Shown piece by piece: positions 1 through 5,435 of a stretch of DNA of 7,211 nt. The DNA is from Verrucomicrobiales bacterium (GTDB lineage Bacteria > Verrucomicrobiota > Verrucomicrobiia > Verrucomicrobiales > DEV007): positions 1-7,211 of the forward strand of contig SLGN01000564.1 of NCBI GenBank assembly GCA_007123695.1. Reading direction: 5' to 3'. The notes under the pieces were generated by a model. It did no database searches. It saw only the letters and a program-made list of their open reading frames with translations, and was not told where the DNA came from. Within the stretch, counting starts at the first letter, position 1, and the number at the start of each line of letters is the position of its first letter. Both the position numbers and the translations under genes were made by a program.

Positions 1-1705
1 CCACCGCCCCGCCGAGCCAGAGTTCGTAGTGGGCGCGCGTGTCGGCCCGGTTCGGGAGATCGGCGCGCAGGTCCTGGACGATCGGAAAGGCGATCGGGCC
101 CGCCCCAGCCTTGGAGATGGGCACCTTCCACCTCAGCATGCCGAAGGGGTGGACACGGTATTCCGCCGGGGCGATGGAGAGCGCGGCGCCGACGGCGAGG
201 GGCTCGTCGCGGTCGAGATGGAACTCCTCGATGCGGTGAGTGCGGCCGTTCGCGAGAAAGCGGATCGGCTCGAGGAAGCGGAACTTCAGCCTCGCAAGCT
301 CCATCGCGATCTCGCGGTCGAAGGGATTCCAAAGCTCGGCGTGGACGGTCGCGGCAAAGACCGCAATCCATTCGTCGGGGCGGTCCTCGTAGCCGAGATA
401 CTCGAAGCGCACGAAGAGCTCGTTGACCGGCGCATAGCCGTCGACGCCGCGGAAGAGGCGGCCCTTGGCGTTGGCGGTGTTTTCCGGCACGGAGGGCAGG
501 CCGTCGGCGTCGGCGTAGTCGATCGCGTTGGCGGCGAGGGTGGCGAGATAGTCCTCCTCGGGCGGCAGGCCGCCCCGGCGCTCCGCGAAGGCGGGCAGGT
601 TGCGCTCCACGATGTCGGCGATGGAGATGTCGCGGGCGGCCACGAGGGCGTTGAGGTTGTGGCGCGGACGGCCTTCGTCGGCGTAGCCATGGCCGTAGGG
701 CACGAGCGGCTCGACGAGGTAGGGGGAAAGGCCGCAGGCGAAGCGGTCGGGCTCGCGCCACTCCTCGCCGGGACGCCGGTGGCGGGGATCGGCGAAGTCG
801 TGCCGTTGCCTCGCGAGGACGACGGCGTCGGCGTAGGGGTGCCGTCGCGGATCGAGTCCCGGCACGGTCCAAGCTTGCAGCGCGATCTCGCGTGCGGAAA
901 GGCCGGGGGCGGCCTGCCCGGCGAGGGTCTGCCCCGCGTGGACGGCGGGGAAATGGAAGAGCGAGGCGGGTTCGCCCGCCAGCGGGAGGGGCACCGCCGC
1001 CGCAGTGCGGGAGTCCCGTGGTCCGTATCCCGGTAGCACCGCCGCCTGCTCGTGGGGTGCGGCGCGGAAGCCAACCAAGCCGGGGTCGGGGTAGCCCTCG
1101 AGATCCTCCATCCAGTATGTGTAGCGCGTGCGCCAAGGCGAGTCGTCCGAACCGGGCAGCTCGACGAAGCCGAGCGCGGGACGCGGATTTTCCTCCACCG
1201 GCCGCCCCGCCGCGTCGAGTCCGGTGAGACGGGGCAGCACGATGGCGTCGTCGCGGGTCGGGCCCTCGAAGGCCACCGTCGGAGCCGCGACCGGACCGCC
1301 CGCCAGGACCGCCGTCGCAGTGGCGTCGATGTCGGGCAGAGGGGCGCGCGCCACCGTTCCGCCGGCGAAGAGAGGATGGTGGACGATGCCCTCGGCGTCG
1401 GGGACGGAGACGAAGGCGTAGCGCGCCGCACCCTGCGGACCGGTCCCGTGCCGCGTCACCGTGGCGAGGTAGCCGTCTTGCGAACTCAGCGAGACGAGAC
1501 GTGCGACCGCCTCCTCGAAGGCCGCCCTTTCCCCCAGATCGGCCCTGGCCCCCGCGACGGTGGCGCCGCTCAGGGCGATTTCCTGGAGGGTGATGGCGAA
1601 GAAGCTCACCACCACCAGAGTGATCGCGGTGACGAGGATCAGCGTCGTCAGCAGGGCCGCCCCGGCCCGACCCGCACCGGGGCCTCTGGTGGATCCGTGG
1701 TTCAT
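1..1705 (-). CDS. Verru_Chthon cassette protein A-like, large GspK/PilX-like pseudopilin (3' end outside window)
   Basis: Last gene of the minus-strand cassette; 568 codons are visible and the frame runs off the left edge without a stop. The start ATG overlaps the stop of gene C as ATGA, and no Shine-Dalgarno sequence precedes it, so re-initiation after C is likely. A short basic N-terminus (about residues 1-15) is followed by a hydrophobic helix (about 16-40) starting with G15-AALLTTLIL. The position equivalent to Glu+5 of prepilins is Thr20, as in GspK-type pseudopilins, which lack that Glu. Further on come an Asp-rich IDYADADGLP (395-404), VNEL (427-430) and ELWNPF (457-462), of the kind I associate with Verru_Chthon A proteins. 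Inferred role: an inner-membrane-anchored, periplasm-facing component of a type II secretion or type IV pilus-like structure. The cargo is unknown. The family call is from memory of motifs and from gene order; the coding frame itself is secure. Confidence 0.82.
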   Translation of the reverse strand, partial: MNHGSTRGPGAGRAGAALLTTLILVTAITLVVVSFFAITLQEIALSGATVAGARADLGERAAFEEAVARLVSLSSQDGYLATVTRHGTGPQGAARYAFVSVPDAEGIVHHPLFAGGTVARAPLPDIDATATAVLAGGPVAAPTVAFEGPTRDDAIVLPRLTGLDAAGRPVEENPRPALGFVELPGSDDSPWRTRYTYWMEDLEGYPDPGLVGFRAAPHEQAAVLPGYGPRDSRTAAAVPLPLAGEPASLFHFPAVHAGQTLAGQAAPGLSAREIALQAWTVPGLDPRRHPYADAVVLARQRHDFADPRHRRPGEEWREPDRFACGLSPYLVEPLVPYGHGYADEGRPRHNLNALVAARDISIADIVERNLPAFAERRGGLPPEEDYLATLAANAIDYADADGLPSVPENTANAKGRLFRGVDGYAPVNELFVRFEYLGYEDRPDEWIAVFAATVHAELWNPFDREIAMELARLKFRFLEPIRFLANGRTHRIEEFHLDRDEPLAVGAALSIAPAEYRVHPFGMLRWKVPISKAGAGPIAFPIVQDLRADLPNRADTRAHYELWLGGAV

Positions 1706-2940
1706 GCGGAGCGCGGGGGCAGAGCGAGGCGAAAACGGTGGACGCGGCATTCCTGCGCGATGCGCTGCTGGTTCGGGCCGCCGCCTGCGGCGCCCGCGCC
1801 CCTCCAATCGACGATCCAGTCCTCGTATCGGGCGAGGCGCCGCGCCAGCGTCTCGGGCACCACGGCGACGACGAGATCGATGTAGTCGGGCGCGACGAGG
1901 ACGGGCCATTCGTCTCCGCCCCCGAGACCGAGGTGGCGGTTCAGGGCGGCGGCGTCCATCAGCTCGCTGGTGCCGTCGGGCAGTTCCACGAGCCTCCAGG
2001 GCCGCAGCTCGAAGCGCACCACGTGGTCGCAGATGGCCTCGTCGGGAAAGACCGAGTCGTGTACCGGGCTGGCCGGATCGGCCCAGTCCGACGCGCTCCC
2101 CCGCGTCGGATGGAAGCTCGGCGGGCGCGAGACGAGGCGCTCGCGCACGGGGCGGGCGGGCCAGGCCGGCGGCGCCGGAAAGGGCGCCCCGCCCTCGGGA
2201 GGACAGCCCCGCGAGAGCAGAAAGGGCAGCTCTCCGTTGGCGAAGCGGCCCCGGCGCACCGCCGCCGCGTTCGCCGGAGGCAGCGCCGCGCCGACGACAT
2301 CGGGAGGCGGAGGCGCGTCGTTGATCTCGCGCGAGACCTGGCGCAGCATCGAGTCGGCGTAGCCGAGCCCCCGCTCGTGGCCGCCGGGACGGTAGTGGCG
2401 GAAAAGCTTCATTCCCGCTCCGGGATCGTCGGAGAGCGGCGAGTGCCGCGCGTAGGCCACATAGTAGCCGACCAGCGCCGGCGCCCCTGCCGCCGCGTCG
2501 CCGTCGCTGCGGCCACCGCCCTGCCCGGAAACCCGCGAGACAAAGGCGAGCGACCCGAACTCGGGGGCCGCGTTGGCGAAGCTGCGCTGCGCCGGAGCCC
2601 CCGTGCCGCTGCGGCGGGCGATCTCGAAGGGCAGGAAAAGGCGGCCCTCGAAGAACTCCCGCTGCGCCTCCGAGACGCCCTCGGGCAACCGGGGCAGCGC
2701 GGCGGGACGGCTCGCCACATGCGAGGCGAGGTCGCGCTCGATCCAATGCGCCGCGACCCGGGCTCCGCCGCGTTCCTGGGTTCGATCCGCCCCGCTGCGG
2801 AAACGGCCCATGGCCGAGTCGAGCATCGTCCCGAGCACCAGAACGAGCACCGACAAAATCGCCATCGAGGCAAGCAGCTCGACGAGCGAGGCGCCCCCCA
2901 CCGTCGGGCCGACCTTGCGGCGTTGGAGCGGAATCCTCAT
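1702..2940 (-). CDS. Verru_Chthon cassette protein C-like, GspJ-like prepilin
   Basis: Encodes 412 residues. I chose the ATG that overlaps the stop of gene B by four bases (ATGA) because it places a classic prepilin leader at the N-terminus: a basic stretch MRIPLQRRK, then VGG/ASLVELLASMAIL, with predicted cleavage after Gly16, Ala17 at +1 and Glu21 at +5, and a hydrophobic helix to about residue 40. A longer open frame to 3279 exists but runs through gene B and would bury the leader. After the helix comes an Arg/Glu-rich coiled segment (about 45-75), then a periplasmic domain with FLPFEIARR, LVGYYVAYARHS and KLFRHYRPGG, and a late stretch ICDHVVRFELRPW followed by PDYIDLVVAVVPE. That pattern (a 'GYYVAY...LFRH' core and a C-terminal residue-decorated strand) fits cassette protein C. 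It is about twice as long as an ordinary GspJ. Expected to be processed by a prepilin peptidase encoded elsewhere. Confidence 0.87.
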   Translation of the reverse strand: MRIPLQRRKVGPTVGGASLVELLASMAILSVLVLVLGTMLDSAMGRFRSGADRTQERGGARVAAHWIERDLASHVASRPAALPRLPEGVSEAQREFFEGRLFLPFEIARRSGTGAPAQRSFANAAPEFGSLAFVSRVSGQGGGRSDGDAAAGAPALVGYYVAYARHSPLSDDPGAGMKLFRHYRPGGHERGLGYADSMLRQVSREINDAPPPPDVVGAALPPANAAAVRRGRFANGELPFLLSRGCPPEGGAPFPAPPAWPARPVRERLVSRPPSFHPTRGSASDWADPASPVHDSVFPDEAICDHVVRFELRPWRLVELPDGTSELMDAAALNRHLGLGGGDEWPVLVAPDYIDLVVAVVPETLARRLARYEDWIVDWRGAGAAGGGPNQQRIAQECRVHRFRLALPPRSA

Positions 2941-3452
2941 GGTGCGGCGAGGGGAGCGGCAAGGCGGGAACGGAAGCGCTCGCGCGAGCGCGCCTCCTCG
3001 GCGGCGGCGGCGGGCTGCTCGACCACGATCTCGAGTTCGGCGAGGCCGGGCTGCCCGGACGAAGGCGAGACCGAGAGGCGAGCGAGATGCACCGCCGATC
3101 CCCCCATCGGCTCGCCTTGGGAAAAGGTCCCGGCGTCGATCTGGGCGAGGAACTCCCCGTCGGCGTCGAAAGCGGCGTGGACGACGGCATCCCCCGCCGC
3201 AAGCGGGATCCGCAGCCCCGGTCCCGGCGTCCAGAAGCGGCCCGAACCGTCGGGCGTGGCGACCAGCGCCGCCGCGCACTCGCGGGCGATGCGGGCGGCC
3301 GTCTCGCGGTCGCGCGCCGTCCCCTGCATCGCGCTGCCGCCCGCCAGCATCGCCAGCACCGGCAGCGCCACCGTGGCCACGATGCCCATGGCCATCGTCA
3401 CCTCGGGCAGGGAAAAAGCGGAGCGCCGCAGTCCTTCGGAATGCTTCTTCAT
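2937..3452 (-). CDS. Verru_Chthon cassette protein B-like, GspI-like small prepilin
   Basis: Encodes 171 residues starting at MKKHSEGLRRSAFSLPEV. The open frame extends upstream to 3836, but that extension lies wholly inside gene D, is Arg/Gly/Pro-rich shadow sequence and would hide the leader; the ATG at 3452 sits 5 bases after the D stop. The leader is basic and ends SA/FSLPEV: cleavage after Ala12, Phe13 at +1, Glu17 at +5, hydrophobic helix to about residue 35. Ala at -1, instead of the usual Gly, is tolerated by prepilin peptidases. Downstream are DRETAARIARECAAALVATP (39-58 region), a helix after the membrane segment, then a compact beta-rich domain ending LAELEIVVEQP and an Ala/Arg-rich tail. 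Its small size, position between D and C and the motif set fit cassette protein B and correspond to GspI in a type II secretion operon. A weak GGA lies about 9 bases before the start. Confidence 0.85.
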   Translation of the reverse strand: MKKHSEGLRRSAFSLPEVTMAMGIVATVALPVLAMLAGGSAMQGTARDRETAARIARECAAALVATPDGSGRFWTPGPGLRIPLAAGDAVVHAAFDADGEFLAQIDAGTFSQGEPMGGSAVHLARLSVSPSSGQPGLAELEIVVEQPAAAAEEARSRERFRSRLAAPLAAP

Positions 3453-3457
3453 TTCGT

Positions 3458-4222
3458 TCAATCCGTCAGAATCCGGACCCGCCCGGTGTAGAAGCCGATC
3501 TCGAGGCAGTCGCCCACCGGCAGGTTCCGTCCCCCGCTCCCCTTGCGCGAGGCCGTCGGCACGACCCGCCCGGCCCGCGCCTCCAGATGGCCTTCGACCA
3601 CCCCGAGATGGAGGGCGTCGGCCTCGGCGAAGCCGGGCTGGCGCACCCCGCCGTCGGGTCCGAAGGCGACGCAGGGCAGCGGACGCACCGAGACGTCGGG
3701 ACCGCCCGTGCCGGGCGCCGGAACCGGGACGGAACGCGCCGGGAGGAGATCGTGCAGAGTGCGGAAGAGCTCCCCGTCGGAAACATCGAAGTCCGCCCCA
3801 CGGGCAAAAACGAGTCCCTTCGGAAGGGTACGCCACGGCGTGAGGCGGCGGAGCGACCGGGAATCCCTTCCGTCAGCGGGAGCCGTGCCGACGGGAGCAC
3901 GCCCGTCGGCATCGGCGGGATCTGTCTCCTCGACGGCGAACAGCGCATAGGCCCGCAGCGCCATCTCGTCGTTGGGGAAGCGCGCGTCGGCGAAGGCCAC
4001 GACACGCTCCTCGCGGTTCGCGACGGCGGCGGCACGCGCATTTTCGAGAAAGCCCGCCAGCTCGTGGATTCCGGCCTTCCGCGAGGGCCCCAGCGAGACG
4101 AAGGACGGGACCGTGAGCGCCAGCAGTAGCGAAATCACCCCCGCGACCACGAGAACCTCGGCGAGGGAAAAGCCGCCCGCCGCCGCCTTCCGCAGTGCTC
4201 CGCTGTGTCGGTCTCCGCTCAT
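3458..4222 (-). CDS. Verru_Chthon cassette protein D-like, GspH-like prepilin
   Basis: First gene of the cassette, 254 residues. A basic leader (RKAAAG) ends at GG/FSLAEVLVVAGV: cleavage after Gly17, Phe18 at +1, Glu22 at +5, hydrophobic helix 18-41 (ISLLLALTVPSF). Next comes an amphipathic helix HELAGFLENARAAAVANREE, where GspH and FimT pseudopilins have '...ARxxAxxxxxxV', then strands RVVAFADARF, ALRAYALFAVEE, WRTLPKGLVFARG and a C-terminal half with PCVAFGPDGGVRQPG and CLEIGFYTGRVRIL. These signatures match the GspH-like fold and, from memory, cassette protein D. No in-frame alternative start lies just upstream and there is no clear ribosome binding site. A 7-bp inverted repeat sits 10 bases before the start. 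The next upstream gene on the same strand ends 111 bases away, so this cassette may have its own promoter, although I could not identify convincing -35/-10 elements. Confidence 0.83.
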   Translation of the reverse strand: MSGDRHSGALRKAAAGGFSLAEVLVVAGVISLLLALTVPSFVSLGPSRKAGIHELAGFLENARAAAVANREERVVAFADARFPNDEMALRAYALFAVEETDPADADGRAPVGTAPADGRDSRSLRRLTPWRTLPKGLVFARGADFDVSDGELFRTLHDLLPARSVPVPAPGTGGPDVSVRPLPCVAFGPDGGVRQPGFAEADALHLGVVEGHLEARAGRVVPTASRKGSGGRNLPVGDCLEIGFYTGRVRILTD

Positions 4223-4333
4223 CTCGATTGCACGGGACGGGCGCGGTCCCGTTCGCTTGCAGGCCGCGTCCGCAGGCTCAGAGACTGCCCGATTTTCTCC
4301 GCAAGAGCAAGATTCGGGCCTGAAAAAGGATTG
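4223..4333. other. Intergenic region between the isomerase-like gene and the cassette
   Basis: 111 bases with no open frame of its own, containing the inverted repeat described separately and a weak 6-bp palindrome (GCCCGA at 4287-4292, TCGGGC at 4314-4319, loop 21 bases). It is slightly more A+T-rich at its right end (AAAAA and TTTT runs). Presumably it carries the end of the upstream transcript and the promoter of the cassette, but I see neither a canonical terminator nor convincing -35/-10 boxes. Confidence 0.4.
4232..4252. promoter_or_regulatory. 7-bp inverted repeat in the leader of cassette gene D
   Basis: ACGGGAC at 4232-4238 is perfectly complementary to GTCCCGT at 4246-4252 around a 7-base loop (GGGCGCG). 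Read on the minus strand the hairpin ends ten bases before the D start codon, so in mRNA it would sit over or next to the ribosome landing site. There is no T-run after either arm, so it is not an intrinsic terminator. A repressor operator is an alternative reading. In 70 percent G+C DNA such a stem can also arise by chance. Confidence 0.3.
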
Positions 4334-5335
4334 TCACAAAGCCGGCGCCCCGCTTCGCTGCGGCGCTCCGCTTCGCTGCGGCGCCCCGCCCCGCCGCGCC
4401 ACCCCGGCGCGCTCGAAGGCGGCGACGAGGTTCGCGTGCGCGGTCTTGGTGGCGGCCACCGCGTCGTAGTCGGGATCGCCCTTCCAGATCTGGCTGCTCA
4501 CCTCGGCGCAGAAATCCCCCCGGTAGCCCTCGTCGTGCAGGGCGGCCACGATTTCCCCGTGGTCGAAGGCGCCGCCCTCCCCGACGAGGGCGAAGCGCAC
4601 CTTCCCGCCCTCGGCGACGGCGTCCTTCGAGGCAACGTAGTTGGTGTGGCGGCGGGCCGAGGCGATCGCATCGGCGATCCCGAGCTCCGGTTCGGAGAAG
4701 GCGTAGTGGCTGTAGTCGAAGGTCAGCCCGAGCCGGGAGGGGGCTCCGAGCTGCTCGATGATCCAGACCGCCTCGGCCGGCTTGGTCATGGCGTGCGAGC
4801 GGTGCGGCTTGATCGAGAGCTGCCCCTTGAGGTCGGCGGCGAGCTGCACCCAGTCGGCGATGCGGTCGCGGAAGAGGGCGCGGGATTCTTCCCAAACCTT
4901 TCCCCCCAGCACCGTCTGGACCACCGGGGTGTGTTCCGGCGAGAGATCCCGGGCGAGCTTGATCAAGTGGTAGACCCGCGCAAGCTGCTCGCGGTGCCTC
5001 GCGAGGAGGGTCTGTGGGTTGAGGTCGGCCATCAGGCCGCAGAGACGCAGACCCGACTCCGCGAGCAGGTCGCGCAAGCGGACGCGGTCGTCGCTGGCGA
5101 GCCGCGCGGGATCGCCCGTCATGCCCTCCATCGCGGCGATCTCGACCGCATCGTAGCCAGTATCGGCCACCAGCCGGATGGCGTCGTCCAGAGGCATCGA
5201 CTGCAGCCCGTAGGTGCCGATGGCGACGCCGCAGCCGCCGCGCGGGGGACGGTCCGGCGCCGCGTCCGCCACGGCGGCAAATCCGGCCGGCGTTGAGAGC
5301 GCAAACCCGAGGAAGGAACGGCGATCCGTCTTCAT
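4334..5335 (-). CDS. Tat-exported sugar phosphate isomerase/epimerase-like TIM-barrel protein
   Basis: 333 residues. The N-terminus carries a twin-arginine signal: DRRSFLG (residues 4-10), hydrophobic stretch 11-25 and a possible signal peptidase site after ADA (23-25), implying export of a folded, probably metal-bound protein. The rest follows the xylose isomerase-like TIM barrel (AP endonuclease family 2 fold): AIGTYGLQSMPLDDAIRLVA, GYDAVEIAAMEG with Glu65, LCGLMADLNP, SIKPHRSHAM (174-183), LTFDYSHYAF with Asp207 and His210, His230, SKD (236-238), and FCAEVSSQIW with Glu278. Asp207, His210 or His230, and Glu278 are plausible metal ligands. Where many relatives have a Glu before Pro/Asn-His, this protein has Lys176 (KPHR), which may be a subfamily feature. 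The substrate cannot be named; family members act on sugars, inositols and hydroxy acids. The last 20 residues are repeat-encoded (GAPQRS units) and look like an added tail. A possible weak ribosome site GGCAAG abuts the ATG. Confidence 0.88.
   Translation of the reverse strand: MKTDRRSFLGFALSTPAGFAAVADAAPDRPPRGGCGVAIGTYGLQSMPLDDAIRLVADTGYDAVEIAAMEGMTGDPARLASDDRVRLRDLLAESGLRLCGLMADLNPQTLLARHREQLARVYHLIKLARDLSPEHTPVVQTVLGGKVWEESRALFRDRIADWVQLAADLKGQLSIKPHRSHAMTKPAEAVWIIEQLGAPSRLGLTFDYSHYAFSEPELGIADAIASARRHTNYVASKDAVAEGGKVRFALVGEGGAFDHGEIVAALHDEGYRGDFCAEVSSQIWKGDPDYDAVAATKTAHANLVAAFERAGVARRGGAPQRSGAPQRSGAPAL
4344..4385. repeat. 18-bp tandem repeat encoding the C-terminal tail of the isomerase-like protein
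   Basis: Two consecutive 18-base units, CCGCTTCGCTGCGGCGCT (4350-4367) and CCGCTTCGCTGCGGCGCC (4368-4385), differ only at the last base and are preceded by a partial copy (GGCGCC, 4344-4349). Degenerate C/G-rich sequence continues to about 4400. Each unit contains CCGC...GCGG arms and could form a small hairpin. On the minus strand the units encode GAPQRS repeated twice, so the array is in frame and ends just before the stop codon. Confidence 0.85.
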
Positions 5336-5435
5336 CTTGCCAATGTGACCGAGGGGAAAAAACGGGGCAATGACGGAATCGAGGAGAAAAACTATCGTCT
5401 CTGGCGAAAAATGTGCTATTCCTAAGCTTTAGTTG
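5336..5435. promoter_or_regulatory. Divergent promoter region with duplicated A-tract motif
   Basis: The 100 bases between the two divergent start codons are clearly richer in A+T than the rest of the window. An imperfect tandem duplication is visible: CAATG...CGAGGGGAAAAAAC (5341-5363) and CAATG...CGAGGAGAAAAAC (5368-5392). A third A-tract lies in GGCGAAAAAT (5404-5412). The A-runs are centred near 5359, 5389 and 5409, spaced about 30 and 20 bases, close to whole helical turns, which favours intrinsic bending or repeated operator sites. An extended -10-like TGCTATTCC (5414-5422) lies 13 bases before the ATG of the plus-strand gene. No good -35 is seen for either direction. Confidence 0.5.

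Noticed and set aside
29..1036. 335-codon plus-strand open frame opposite gene A
   Set aside because: It is antisense to a frame with a prepilin-like N-terminus and coherent motifs. Its product is a Gly/Val/Arg/Glu-rich sequence without any recognisable domain, typical of high-GC antisense shadow.
286..1431. 381-codon minus-strand frame inside gene A
   Set aside because: Ser/Arg/Pro-rich and out of frame with the A reading frame that continues from the ATGA start to the window edge.
1738..3843. 701-codon plus-strand open frame across genes C and B, running into D
   Set aside because: Length is explained by G+C bias; it spans three well-supported prepilin genes on the other strand and its product is Arg/Pro/Ala-rich with no domains.
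2573..4129. 518-codon plus-strand frame opposite C, B and D
   Set aside because: Very Arg/Pro/Ser-rich antisense shadow of the cassette; no motif.
4287..4319. Possible terminator after the isomerase-like gene (GCCCGA...TCGGGC)
   Set aside because: Only six pairs around a 21-base loop, and no T-run on either strand after the stem.
4344..4400. CRISPR-like or REP-type array
   Set aside because: Only two full 18-bp units directly adjoining, without spacers, and in frame within a coding sequence.
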